The notes: a model not told the origin generated them from the sequence alone. Shown: positions 5,630 through 12,858, counted from the stretch's first letter. The stretch is 17,160 nucleotides of DNA from JBBSWA01 sp038046485 (GCA_038046485.1 JBBSWA010000067.1:1-17160); one strand, 5' to 3'. Numbers and translations are program-made.

Positions 5630-5900
5630 TGATGCAAGGTACGAAAAAATCCGAACTGTAACTGTAAACGAGCGCGGCCAGATCGTCATTCCTGAAGATA
5701 TGCGCAAAGACCTCCACCTCAAGAAATCCAGCACTGTGGTTCTCATCAAAAAAGGTGAAGAACTCGTCTTACGCAAAGAAGCCGACATTTTGGGAGATCT
5801 AGAAGACACTTTCTGGAAGGGCGTTGCCCAACATAGCTTAGAAAATGCCTGGAGCAAAGAAGATGAGGTTTGGGACAAAGTCTACCGGGAGCAGAAATGA
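5625..5900 (+). CDS. AbrB/MazE-type antitoxin
   Basis: A 91-residue antitoxin. Residues 8-50 form the AbrB/SpoVT swapped-hairpin domain (TVNERGQIVIPEDMRKDL, then HLKKSSTVVLIKKGEELVLRK). The acidic, tryptophan-containing C-terminal tail (about residues 58-91) would wrap the toxin. The downstream MazF/PemK gene starts inside its stop codon (ATGA at 5897-5900), so the two are translationally coupled. ATG 5625 is 26-27 nt after a TATA box and inside a perfect dyad, which suggests that the protein, alone or with the toxin, represses its own promoter. The family is clear; repression is inferred. Confidence 0.88.
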   Translation: MNDARYEKIRTVTVNERGQIVIPEDMRKDLHLKKSSTVVLIKKGEELVLRKEADILGDLEDTFWKGVAQHSLENAWSKEDEVWDKVYREQK

Positions 5901-6235
5901 AACAAGGCGAACTTCTCTGGATCCAATTCCCTTATTCCAATCTTACTGAAAGTAAGGTACGCCCCGCCGTGATTGTTTCTAATGACTCTTATAACCAACA
6001 AAACCAAGATATTGTTGTTTGTGCCATTACCTCCAACCTTAAAGAAACCCCTTATAGCTTACCCCTCGAAAACCATAGCCTTACCCAAGGGCAGCTTACT
6101 GTTCAGAGTCGCATCCGCGCTGATAAAATCCTACAAATCAACAAACAACTCGCCCTGAAAAGCTTTGGAAGAATTAATGATAAGACTTATGACCGATTGA
6201 TTGCTAAGATTAAAACATTGGTTGAGAGAAAATAA
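5897..6235 (+). CDS. MazF/PemK-family toxin, predicted mRNA endoribonuclease
   Basis: A 112-residue toxin that would cleave mRNA to arrest translation when the antitoxin is lost. The family signature is present: KQGELLWIQFPYSN at the start, the KVRPAVIVSND strand with the conserved Arg-Pro, VVCAITSNLKE (conserved Thr-Ser), and LTQGQLTVQSRIRADKI for the third core segment. The frame is open further upstream (TTG or other starts from 5870), but that region lies inside the antitoxin gene; ATG 5897 fits the family start and couples with the antitoxin stop by an ATGA overlap. It ends three bases before the convergent unknown gene. Confidence 0.88.
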   Translation: MKQGELLWIQFPYSNLTESKVRPAVIVSNDSYNQQNQDIVVCAITSNLKETPYSLPLENHSLTQGQLTVQSRIRADKILQINKQLALKSFGRINDKTYDRLIAKIKTLVERK

Positions 6236-6238
6236 GAG

Positions 6239-6982
6239 TTACTTCTTCACGCCAAACACAGAAGATAGATCAACTTTTTGATACAATGCGTTTTTCTTTT
6301 CCAACTCAGCTCGACTGGCTTGGACGGGAGCCTTTGGAAGCTCGATGGTAGATTCCTGCGGCGCCTCTACTGGTTTAGGAGCCTCAAAAGGCTTAGGAAT
6401 TTCCATATGCGATGATTCCATATGTGCTGAAATGGGCGCTGAAACCTGTGGTTGTTCATGCATTTGCGGCATTTGAACTTGAGGAGTGGACTCGACGAAC
6501 AGTGTGGATTGCTCAGGCATTTTTTGTTCACTGTAATGCACCTTGCTGCCATCATACCTTAATTCTCCATTTCCTGAATCCATCAACTCATGCAAAGTCA
6601 TGCCTGAAGTTGGAGGAGCATGGAATAAGGGCTTTGGCTTTTCAATGTGTGGATGACTCATGGGATTAATGATCGTAGAAACCTTTTCTTCTTCATGAGC
6701 TGGATCGTCTTCCTCGTCTGGATCCTTGGGCTCATCCTTTGGATCGGCTAGAGGATCCTTGGGCTCATCAAACATGCCCGCCACGGTTGGAGGAAGACCT
6801 ACTAGGGATGGCCTCACTGGTTTTTTATCTTCCTTTTCGTAACGCACATTAAAATCCCTTGTGACTTTAACACTGGTAACCAACATACTCTCGGCCATTT
6901 GAAAGGCGGAAGCCATGGTCTGGCAAATACCTTGGGCATGTAACTTTTCGGCTAGTTGCCTTACTTCGGGAGATGCTGTCAT
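6239..6982 (-). CDS. Pro/acid-rich, largely disordered protein with conserved-looking ends
   Basis: A 247-residue soluble protein, function unknown. Residues 1-35 form a helical domain (VRQLAEKLHAQG, then ASAFQMAESML) that resembles a short N-terminal module I associate with DPANN proteins. The middle (about 70-215) is disordered: an acidic stretch with DPKDEPKDPDEEDDP, then Met/Gln/Pro-rich and KPxEAP-like repeats. The C-terminus, KKNALYQKVDLSSVFGVKK, looks like a short conserved motif at the end of a flexible linker. No signal peptide or membrane helix. ATG 6982 lies about 26 nt from a TATA-like AATGTATA and downstream of a 12-bp palindrome. It may be a scaffold or adaptor; this is inference from composition. 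Confidence 0.75.
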   Translation of the reverse strand: MTASPEVRQLAEKLHAQGICQTMASAFQMAESMLVTSVKVTRDFNVRYEKEDKKPVRPSLVGLPPTVAGMFDEPKDPLADPKDEPKDPDEEDDPAHEEEKVSTIINPMSHPHIEKPKPLFHAPPTSGMTLHELMDSGNGELRYDGSKVHYSEQKMPEQSTLFVESTPQVQMPQMHEQPQVSAPISAHMESSHMEIPKPFEAPKPVEAPQESTIELPKAPVQASRAELEKKNALYQKVDLSSVFGVKK

Positions 6983-6996
6983 TTAAACCTTTGAAA

Positions 6997-7012
6997 TATA
7001 CTAGTATACATT
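6997..7012 (-). promoter_or_regulatory. Palindromic promoter element of the gene at 6982
   Basis: TATACTAGTATA (6997-7008) is a perfect 12-bp palindrome lying 15-26 nt before the ATG and overlapping the predicted TATA element (AATGTATA on the minus strand, 7005-7012). A protein bound here would block the promoter. Its half-site ATACTA/TAGTAT also occurs in the MazEF dyad. Confidence 0.4.
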
Positions 7013-7095
7013 TCATAGCATCTTTTATTTATAAATATTGCGATTTGAGCTCCCACAGAGCTTAATCTATTCCTCTTTCTCGAAAACACATTTGA

Positions 7096-7785
7096 ATGAC
7101 TTCCTCTTATCACCTTAATATGAACCCCAATCCAAGAGCAATCCGGATCTTGTGCTATGGAGACTCAAATACTTGGGGATGGGTCCCCTCTAAAATGGGC
7201 AGAGAACGATATGACACTCAGAATCGTTGGCCAGGAATTCTTCAAAAAAAACTCGGTGAAAAATATGAAGTGATTGAAGAAGGACTCGGAGGTCGTACAA
7301 CGATGTTCGACGACCCTAGACCTGAATTCCCCTGCAGAAATGGATTGCAAACATTCGCTTCTATTTTGGAAAGTCATTTGCCAATAGATCTTGTGATATT
7401 CATGCTCGGCACAACCGATGCTAAAGAGATGATGGGACTAGATAGTTCAAAAATAACGGAAGGAATGAGAAGGTTGATCAGAGCCGCCAAGAAGTTTAAG
7501 ACTTTAGACGGATTTTCTTCCCCTAATCTCCTGATCATTGTTCCTCCTATCTTAGAAGAGAAGACTGTGTTTGCTTCTACACTCTTTAAAGGCGGCACTG
7601 CAAAAACAAAAGCACTCATCAGGTCTTATTCTACTCTTGCAAAAGAAGAAAAGGTTCTTTACCTAAATCCAACGGATGAAGTAAAAGTGGACTCAGAAGA
7701 AGGTGTACATATCGATGCAGAGAATCATAAAAAATTAGCTGAACTTGTTTATAATAAGATTATACTGAGTTCTCACATTTCTTAG
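7096..7785 (+). CDS. SGNH/GDSL-type hydrolase (arylesterase-like)
   Basis: A 229-residue serine esterase-fold protein. Block I is ILCYGDSNTWGW with nucleophile S24; block II is the glycine in EGLGGRTT; block III reads MLGTTDAK; the histidine is H205 in EEGVHID. The overall order and the GDSNTWG and DDPRPE-like segment resemble bacterial arylesterase/acyl-esterase members. Two canonical residues differ: the oxyanion Asn of GxND is Thr107, and the Asp three before the His is Glu202. No signal peptide is present. ATG 7096 is used; ATG 7120 also fits the first strand. TATA-like ATTTATAAATA at 7028-7038 would give a leader of about 35 nt. Bacterial origin is possible. Confidence 0.85.
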   Translation: MTSSYHLNMNPNPRAIRILCYGDSNTWGWVPSKMGRERYDTQNRWPGILQKKLGEKYEVIEEGLGGRTTMFDDPRPEFPCRNGLQTFASILESHLPIDLVIFMLGTTDAKEMMGLDSSKITEGMRRLIRAAKKFKTLDGFSSPNLLIIVPPILEEKTVFASTLFKGGTAKTKALIRSYSTLAKEEKVLYLNPTDEVKVDSEEGVHIDAENHKKLAELVYNKIILSSHIS

Positions 7786-7805
7786 ACCTGGCAAATAAAA
7801 TCAGC

Positions 7806-8984
7806 TTAAGATGCTGAGCTAAACAGAAGCATCTGACCCTGATCATCTTTTGACCACACCGGCAGACCTTTATCCCCTAAGACAGCAACTCCGATCTGAA
7901 ACTTGGCAGGGTCTCCGTTTTCATCAAAACGAAATGAACCGGAAGCCCCTGAATAGGTAAGGGATTTCAACTGAGCACGAACACAATTCGGCTCTGTGCC
8001 TTGACAAGCCTCGAATGCCTGCTTCAACACCAACGGTGAATCATATGCATTTGCAAAATGATTCATCATCCAATTAAGCTCTTCCCCATAGGTTTCCTTG
8101 TACTTTTGTAAGGCCTTACTGAAAAAGGTGTTTTGCTTTTCATCCACATATGGAAAGCCATACATGGCCCCTTCAATGAAACCACCTGTCAACTGATAGT
8201 TTTGCGGAGAAAGCGCTGCATTCTCCCCGAGCAATTTATAGGGCTGAATGCCCAATTCTTTCATTTGCTTCAAAAAGAGGTACCCCTGATCGGATGACTG
8301 CGCTGCGATGTACACCATTAACTTTGGATGCTGCTTTTGCAACTCCTGCACTTTGAGCAACGAAGTTCTGAAATCCTTATCTTCCGGATCAAAGGCTTCT
8401 TCCAACAGGGTTTCTCCTCCTTTTTTTTCAAATGCTTGCTTGAACGACTCTGCAGCACCTTTGGGATAATCCTGCAAGAAATAGAATAAGACAACTTCTT
8501 TCAAATCTTGATTCACTAAGACATTCGCCAGCCCCTCGGACCAATACTTAGAAGGCGGAGTCATACGAAAGACAAAGTCATCCCCAAACTTAGAGAGATC
8601 ATTGGTTGAGGTCATCACGGCCAAAAGAACTTTTTTGTTTTCGTTCGCCAAGGGCGCAAGAGCCAAGGTTGAAGATGAACAATGAGCGCCGATGATGGCA
8701 TCGACTTTATTTGCTTCCACTAACTTATAGAAAGCACTCATGGCCTTCTTTGGATCGCATGAATCATCTTCCACGATGAATTCCACCCTTTTTCCTAAAA
8801 TTCCCCCTTGGGCATTGATCTCATCTATGGCCATCTGCTCCAATCGGTAGCCTGGAAGACCATACTGTGCTGCGCCGCCTGTTAAGGCCCCGATAAACCC
8901 TATCTTGATTGCATCGGATTCTGAAGGCTTTGAAGCACATGCTGCGATCAGCAACAAAGCTAAAATGAGCCAAGGAGTTCTCAT
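7806..8984 (-). CDS. Lipoprotein solute-binding protein, branched-chain amino acid (LivJ/Peripla_BP_6) type
   Basis: A 392-residue extracellular substrate-binding protein for an ABC importer. The N-terminus is a lipoprotein signal: hydrophobic WLILALLLIAAC with the lipidated Cys at residue 16. The mature part has the type I periplasmic-binding fold hallmarks: IKIGFIGALTGGAAQYG, AIDEINAQGGILGKRVE, EDDSCDPKKA, VDAIIGAHCSSST. Ligand is probably an amino acid or small amide, but residues cannot settle it. No permease or ATPase gene is in the window. Two in-frame ATGs exist (8990, 8984); the TATA box at 9007-9015 spaces better with 8984. It is divergent from a TrmB regulator and convergent with the SGNH gene. 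Confidence 0.88.
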   Translation of the reverse strand: MRTPWLILALLLIAACASKPSESDAIKIGFIGALTGGAAQYGLPGYRLEQMAIDEINAQGGILGKRVEFIVEDDSCDPKKAMSAFYKLVEANKVDAIIGAHCSSSTLALAPLANENKKVLLAVMTSTNDLSKFGDDFVFRMTPPSKYWSEGLANVLVNQDLKEVVLFYFLQDYPKGAAESFKQAFEKKGGETLLEEAFDPEDKDFRTSLLKVQELQKQHPKLMVYIAAQSSDQGYLFLKQMKELGIQPYKLLGENAALSPQNYQLTGGFIEGAMYGFPYVDEKQNTFFSKALQKYKETYGEELNWMMNHFANAYDSPLVLKQAFEACQGTEPNCVRAQLKSLTYSGASGSFRFDENGDPAKFQIGVAVLGDKGLPVWSKDDQGQMLLFSSAS

Positions 8985-9006
8985 GTTCATGGGTCTTGCA
9001 TCCCCC

Positions 9007-9048
9007 TATATAAATATCATCCCCCCCTAAGGAGGATACTTTATATAT
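9007..9048. promoter_or_regulatory. Divergent promoters with a central GC-rich dyad (lipoprotein / TrmB)
   Basis: Minus-strand TATA (ATTTATATA, 9007-9015) serves the lipoprotein gene and plus-strand TATA (TTTATATA, 9040-9047) serves the TrmB gene. Between them an imperfect dyad centred on 9029 (CCcCCTAAGGaGG, 9023-9035) stands out in an otherwise AT-rich intergenic region and is a candidate operator shared by both genes. Confidence 0.5.
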
Positions 9049-9068
9049 CTTCCCTTGTTTGCACTTTT

Positions 9069-9818
9069 ATGAACTTTGAACTCTTTCGAAAAATCGGCCT
9101 TACGGATGGAGAGATCAAAACCTACCTCGCCCTACTCAAGCTAGGTGAAAGCACCGTAGGACCCATCGGAAAAGAAAGCAAGGTTTCCAAAAGCAAACTC
9201 TACGATATCCTCGATAAACTCATTGACAAAGGGCTCATCGGACACATCATCAAAAATGGGACCAGAAGGTATACGGCGAACGACCCCAAGATGATCCTTG
9301 AATATCTTGACCGGAAAACAGACCAACTCAAAGAAACCCGCAACGAAGCTCAAAAACTCATCTTGGGATTATCGGTTCAACGAGCTGCCCTTGGCCCTAA
9401 GAAATTTGCTGAAATCTACGAAGGATTCCATGGCTTTAAAACCATCCGAGAAGAACTGCTTTGCAGTATGAAAAAAGGAGACGAACTGCTCGTACTCGGA
9501 GCACCTAAGATGGCCAATTTAAAATGGGAAGCCTGGCTGCTCGAATTTCATAAAAAACGGGAAGAACTGGGCATAAGGATGCGCATTCTATTCACGAGTG
9601 ATTGCCGCACATATGGAGAAAAGCGCAAACACTTCAAACGAACCCGTGTTCGATACCTACCTAAGCACATCCAAAGCACCAACTGGATCGACATCTTCAA
9701 CGACGTTTTTCTCTGTGTTATTATTCAAGAACCCCAGACGATCGTCATCCGAGACTCTTCCTTGGCAGGAAGCATGCGACAGTACTTTGATATGCTTTGG
9801 GGGATAAGCCATGAATAA
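9069..9818 (+). CDS. TrmB-family transcriptional regulator
   Basis: A 249-residue DNA-binding regulator. The N-terminal winged helix (residues 1-70) has the TrmB signature: FRKIGLTDGEIKTYLALLKLG, then VGPIGKESKVSKSKLYDILDKL with the recognition helix, and a basic wing (GHIIKNGTRRYTAND). A coiled segment (about 78-100) probably dimerises. The rest (AEIYEGFHGFKTIREELL and onward) is the PLD-like effector part; the extra sugar-binding C-terminal domain of long TrmB proteins is missing, consistent with the short length. ATG 9069 is about 25 nt after its TATA box. It is divergent from a solute-binding lipoprotein gene, so control of that gene and of itself is likely. Confidence 0.88.
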   Translation: MNFELFRKIGLTDGEIKTYLALLKLGESTVGPIGKESKVSKSKLYDILDKLIDKGLIGHIIKNGTRRYTANDPKMILEYLDRKTDQLKETRNEAQKLILGLSVQRAALGPKKFAEIYEGFHGFKTIREELLCSMKKGDELLVLGAPKMANLKWEAWLLEFHKKREELGIRMRILFTSDCRTYGEKRKHFKRTRVRYLPKHIQSTNWIDIFNDVFLCVIIQEPQTIVIRDSSLAGSMRQYFDMLWGISHE

Positions 9819-9830
9819 ACTGCACAAAAC

Positions 9831-9838
9831 TATATAAA
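9831..9838 (+). promoter_or_regulatory. TATA box for the coiled-coil gene at 9861
   Basis: TATATAAA is centred 26-27 nt before ATG 9861, just after the TrmB stop at 9818. It predicts a leaderless mRNA. Confidence 0.65.
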
Positions 9839-9860
9839 CTTCTAGTCCTCGATAAAAGAC

Positions 9861-11081
9861 ATGGGCTTTTTAGACTTCCTCCGTAAGAAAACCCCTTCCA
9901 CTGAAACAGTGGCCTTCTCGAATCTTGAACCCTTTCTTCGGCAGTATGTGGAACGAAAGAATCTGGGTGAAAAACTCCAGCTGTACAATCAACGATTTGA
10001 GGAACTCCAAATTCAACTTAAAGGTGCCCTTGAAACCCTACAGAATGGTGCGCTTCCAGCCATCTCTGAGGAAGAGGTACGTATTGTCCAAGAAAACCGC
10101 GAACACTACCTAGAACGGATCCAGTTTTTTCTTGCCAACCTACATCCCCCCCAAACGGTTTCTGACCTCGGCTATTTCACCAGCAAAACCTCCCAAGATT
10201 ACGATGAACTCCTTCGAAGCTTAGAACAAAATAAATATGTCTTGGAACAATACCTTCCTAAAATCCTTGCCCCGACTACTACCGCTCTTAAGGCCTTATC
10301 CGAACATAACCTGACCTTCCTTACCCAACTGCGAAGCGAACATCTCGAAGAGGTTCACGAGATCCAAGCCCAAATTGGCGAATACAAAAAAGACCAAGAA
10401 AAAAGACAAAAATTCCAGCAACAAAAGGCAGAAGAAGAAAGCCAACTTGCTCCACTCAAAGAGCGCGAAGAAAAGATTTTGCGTCGATTGGATGGATACA
10501 AAAAAACTCCTGCTTATGAAGACTACCAAACCCTTTTGCAGCAAAAACAACCCTTAGTGCATGAACTTCAAAAAGAAAGACAAGAACTCCAACAAGGTTT
10601 CTTACATCTGAGCTATGCACTACGCAAATACCACTATGAAGCGAAAGAAAGCCTGGTCCAACAGTACCTGGATGAAGCAAGTGAAGCCTTGCAGCAAGAC
10701 CCTGAACTTAACATCGCACGCATCCTTTCTGAACTCCACACTCAACTTCAAAATCTGGATTTGAAAGAAGATAAGGAAGTTCAGGCCCTCAATACCTTAC
10801 CTAGGCTTACTGCTGAATACTTTAGCCAAAAACGCGCGAAACTCCAAGAACTTGGCGATCAACTCAACCAGATCCAAGCCCAACTCGGCAACAGCATCAC
10901 CGCTCTAAATGTCATGGAGCAAGAAAGCCTACTTTCTGAAACCAAAAGCCGCATGGTATACCTTCAAGAAAACATTCAAGAACTGGGCCATCAAATTGAA
11001 GAGCTGCATGAGGAAAACTATAAGAACAAGATCAAAGAACTCATCATCAACCTAGGAAATGTGGTGCTTCAAGATGAATAA
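9861..11081 (+). CDS. Large coiled-coil protein with N-terminal membrane-binding-like helix, unknown
   Basis: A 406-residue protein, function unknown. It opens with MGFLDFLRKK, a short amphipathic helix of the kind that rests on a membrane surface, followed by a SNLEPFLRQYV block I have seen at the start of uncharacterised DPANN coiled-coil proteins. From about residue 40 almost the whole chain is predicted helical and rich in Glu, Gln, Lys and Leu; the strongest coiled coil is around 160-245 (EIQAQIGEYKKDQEKRQKF). No Cys, catalytic motif or transmembrane helix is present. Its stop overlaps the start region of the Nip7-like gene, so the two are probably co-transcribed. A cytoskeletal or membrane-remodelling role is only a guess. 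Confidence 0.75.
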   Translation: MGFLDFLRKKTPSTETVAFSNLEPFLRQYVERKNLGEKLQLYNQRFEELQIQLKGALETLQNGALPAISEEEVRIVQENREHYLERIQFFLANLHPPQTVSDLGYFTSKTSQDYDELLRSLEQNKYVLEQYLPKILAPTTTALKALSEHNLTFLTQLRSEHLEEVHEIQAQIGEYKKDQEKRQKFQQQKAEEESQLAPLKEREEKILRRLDGYKKTPAYEDYQTLLQQKQPLVHELQKERQELQQGFLHLSYALRKYHYEAKESLVQQYLDEASEALQQDPELNIARILSELHTQLQNLDLKEDKEVQALNTLPRLTAEYFSQKRAKLQELGDQLNQIQAQLGNSITALNVMEQESLLSETKSRMVYLQENIQELGHQIEELHEENYKNKIKELIINLGNVVLQDE

Positions 11082-11514
11082 ACTCGTACAATTTTGCAGG
11101 AAATTCAGTACTATGGAAATCCCAGATGTTCTAAAAATCGGGCGAAGATACTACCAAGCCCCCAAAAAGCTCCTTGAGATTAAAGAAAAAGTCACTTCAC
11201 GTGATGTATACTCCATTGGCGTACCCCTTGGAGAAGAAAAAAATGATTTTCAACCCAGCCCCGCCTTACTGGATCTGCTTGCCAAAAACAGCATAAAAAA
11301 GGCCTACATCAACAAAAAGGGAAGCTGGCTCTTTCTTTGCCGACGCGATATCTTTGAAGAAAGCATTGTATCGACTACTGTAAAAGAAGGCCTGGTGTTG
11401 GTACAGAACGAATACGACGAGAATTTAGGATTTGGCGAACTCAAACAAGTCCATGGCAGAGCTTTTATTAAAATCTTACTGGATCGCGGAGATTACTTGA
11501 GAAGAGAAAATTAA
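11074..11514 (+). CDS. Nip7-like pre-PUA/PUA RNA-binding protein
   Basis: A 146-residue protein resembling archaeal/eukaryotic Nip7, which binds pre-rRNA in large-subunit assembly. The match is by pattern: GRRYYQAPKKLLEIKEKV parallels the strand before the pre-PUA domain, SIGVPLGEEKNDF parallels SLGxxFGKFxKxxxF, ALLDLLAKNSIKKAYINKKGSWLFLCRRDIF parallels LDYLAPYAKYKVWIKP and FLYGNHVL, and the PUA part ends EGLVLVQNEYDENLGFGEL with a final DRGDYLRREN like GEYVRHEE. ATG 11074 overlaps the upstream gene's stop by 8 bases; ATG 11113 (MEIPDVLKIG) is an alternative start. Coupling to a coiled-coil gene is not something I know from Nip7. Confidence 0.7.
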   Translation: MNKLVQFCRKFSTMEIPDVLKIGRRYYQAPKKLLEIKEKVTSRDVYSIGVPLGEEKNDFQPSPALLDLLAKNSIKKAYINKKGSWLFLCRRDIFEESIVSTTVKEGLVLVQNEYDENLGFGELKQVHGRAFIKILLDRGDYLRREN

Positions 11515-11518
11515 TATA
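11511..11518 (+). promoter_or_regulatory. TATA box overlapping a stop codon, for the 53-residue gene
   Basis: TTAATATA covers the stop codon of the Nip7-like gene (11512-11514) and is centred 25-26 nt before ATG 11540. Confidence 0.5.
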
Positions 11519-11539
11519 TCCAACCAAGACCTTAACCGG

Positions 11540-11701
11540 ATGGACTTAAACAAGCTGGTTAGAGACATCGCCCATCTTCATATTGGGAAAATGACCCGCG
11601 ATACGGCCCTTCTACCTAAACTATGCGGCACCCTGTTGATCGTGGGGGGGGTCTTGTGTTGCTTTATTTATCTTAGAAATCTATTTAGTCTACCCTTTTA
11701 A
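11540..11701 (+). CDS. Small single-pass membrane protein, 53 residues, unknown
   Basis: A short frame that is easily missed. It encodes MDLNKLVRDIAHLHIGK at the start, an amphipathic basic helix, followed by one strong hydrophobic helix (LCGTLLIVGGVLCCFIYL, about residues 28-45) and a short tail ending LFSLPF. Two adjacent Cys (40, 41) lie in the membrane segment. Support that it is real: ATG 11540 is 25-26 nt from a TATA box, the hydrophobic pattern is coherent, and the space between neighbours would otherwise be 249 bases without a gene, unusual here. Function unknown; it could be a small regulator or membrane subunit. Confidence 0.5.
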   Translation: MDLNKLVRDIAHLHIGKMTRDTALLPKLCGTLLIVGGVLCCFIYLRNLFSLPF

Positions 11702-11733
11702 AGTCAAAATAAGAGCCTTTATGAAAGCAATAT

Positions 11734-11741
11734 TTTATATA
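11734..11741 (+). promoter_or_regulatory. TATA box for the gene at 11764
   Basis: TTTATATA is centred 26-27 nt before ATG 11764, predicting a leaderless mRNA. Confidence 0.65.
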
Positions 11742-11763
11742 TCCTAATATTCTGATTAAGTGA

Positions 11764-12273
11764 ATGGGTTTGTTCAATACGCCTGTAAAGCAACTTATCC
11801 TAACAAAAGAAGAAGAAGAAACACTAAAACAAGTCCATATGGAGATTTACCGGGAAGAACAAGAATTAGTCCAAGCTGAAAAGATTCTGGAAAATTTAGA
11901 TTTAATGATACAACGAGCTAGTGTTCTAATCCAACAAGGTAATCTGTTAGCAAATGAGATTAACCAATTAGGCAAAGGCATTTCTGACGCCACTAGTGCA
12001 GGCCGAATAATTGGCGATCCATACAAACAAAGATACCTAGAAAAAAATCGTGCATGCTCAGTTATAACTCAGGAGTTGCAAGGTATCCTTGACATCATCG
12101 GACAATTTGCCGATCGTTTTATCGCCAGTGAAAATACGCAAAAGACTATCTTGAGCAAGCTTTCTATAGAAGCAATCGTCATGAGAAATGCGTTAACTAA
12201 GTTAAATGCTACTTTGAACTCTTCCAGTCTCACTATAAATACTGGCTTTCAAACTACCAGCTATGTAAGCTAG
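11764..12273 (+). CDS. Helical coiled-coil protein, unknown
   Basis: A 169-residue, almost entirely helical protein of no family I can name. It begins MGLFNTPVKQL, similar in kind to the MGFLDFL start of the 406-residue gene, then runs through Glu/Gln/Ile/Leu-rich helices (EEEETLKQVHMEIYREEQEL, then ILENLDLMIQRASVLIQQ) and ends in a Ser/Thr/Asn-rich tail. Its length and helical make-up are faintly like ESCRT-III/CdvB-type proteins, but I see no motif that would establish this. No signal peptide or membrane segment. The start is supported by a TATA box 26-27 nt upstream. It is followed by about 177 bases without a gene. Confidence 0.65.
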   Translation: MGLFNTPVKQLILTKEEEETLKQVHMEIYREEQELVQAEKILENLDLMIQRASVLIQQGNLLANEINQLGKGISDATSAGRIIGDPYKQRYLEKNRACSVITQELQGILDIIGQFADRFIASENTQKTILSKLSIEAIVMRNALTKLNATLNSSSLTINTGFQTTSYVS

Positions 12274-12450
12274 GATTTTTCTGCTCCATTTGACCTCCAG
12301 TCCCTAAATGAGACTAATCTCGAAAGGCTCAAAATATAAAGAGGGTTCTGTACGAAGACAACACGCAATTCATTGACTAGCCCCACCCAAAACAGCCTAA
12401 ACTTAAACAATCGCACAAATCTTTAAAAATAACCCTATATTTAGATCTTT
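12274..12450. other. Intergenic stretch, 177 bases, nothing recognised
   Basis: I found no coding frame, strong stem or tRNA-like fold. It contains the promoter of the rubredoxin operon at its end (TTTAAAAA, 12422-12429, centred 25-26 nt before ATG 12451). An early T run (12276-12280) after the upstream stop could serve as a terminator. Confidence 0.4.
12422..12429 (+). promoter_or_regulatory. TATA box of the redox operon
   Basis: TTTAAAAA is centred 25-26 nt before the rubredoxin ATG at 12451. The four genes downstream of rubredoxin have no comparable element between them, so this is the likely promoter of all five. Confidence 0.5.
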
Positions 12451-12624
12451 ATGGCCAAAAGCAAGAAATGGCTCTGCACGATCTGCGGATTTGTGTATGA
12501 TCCCATTGCAGGGGACCCTGATGGTGGGATAAAACCTGGAACCGCCTTTGAAGACATCTCGGATGACTGGGTCTGCCCGGTGTGCGGCGCTAGCAAGAAA
12601 GACTTTGAATTGGTGGAGGAATAA
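12451..12624 (+). CDS. Rubredoxin
   Basis: A 57-residue iron electron carrier, normal length for the family. The Fe(SCys)4 ligands are C9 and C12 in WLCTICGFVYDP and C42 and C45 in DWVCPVCGASKKDFE, with the typical middle part (DPDGGIKPGTAFEDISDDW). It is a very clear match. It is too short for routine frame filters. Its stop overlaps the start of the ferredoxin gene (TAATG at 12622-12626), so the two are translationally coupled and probably made in equal amounts. Rubredoxins in anaerobes often feed oxygen- or peroxide-reducing enzymes; no such enzyme is in the window. Confidence 0.97.
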   Translation: MAKSKKWLCTICGFVYDPIAGDPDGGIKPGTAFEDISDDWVCPVCGASKKDFELVEE

Positions 12625-12857
12625 TGATGTCGGATTTTACTATTATTCATGACCAAGAGAACTGCATTGGATGTACTGCGTGTGAGCTTGCGGCACCTGA
12701 GAACTGGATCATGGAAGAAGAAGATACCGGTCTTAAATCCAAACCCAAAAAAACAACGTTTGATCAGAATGAATTCAAGATTAATATGGAAGCTGCTGAG
12801 GCGTGTCCTGTCAATGTGATTCACATTCAAAACAAAAAAAAGGAACGGATCATTTAA
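12624..12857 (+). CDS. Single-cluster [4Fe-4S] ferredoxin
   Basis: A 77-residue electron carrier. Ligands C14, C17 and C20 lie in CIGCTACELAAPENW, and the fourth, C61, is in AAEACPVNVIHI: the monocluster pattern in which the second cluster's Cys are lost. A Lys-rich stretch (LKSKPKKTT) lies between. The length and the C-terminal KKKER tail are acceptable for archaeal ferredoxins. ATG 12624 overlaps the rubredoxin stop; ATG 12627 is the next codon. The next gene starts just after its stop. It could exchange electrons with rubredoxin or a shared partner enzyme. Confidence 0.93.
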   Translation: MMSDFTIIHDQENCIGCTACELAAPENWIMEEEDTGLKSKPKKTTFDQNEFKINMEAAEACPVNVIHIQNKKKERII

Positions 12858-12858
12858 T

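Noticed and set aside
10296..10680. Hydrophobic minus-strand open frames within the coiled-coil gene
   Set aside because: The Lys/Glu/Gln-rich codons of the plus-strand coiled coil read as Phe/Leu/Ser on the other strand, making false membrane-like frames. No promoter supports them.
11764..12273. ESCRT-III/CdvB-like identity for the helical protein
   Set aside because: Only size and helical content suggest it; no conserved motif or neighbouring Cdv/Vps4 gene is present.
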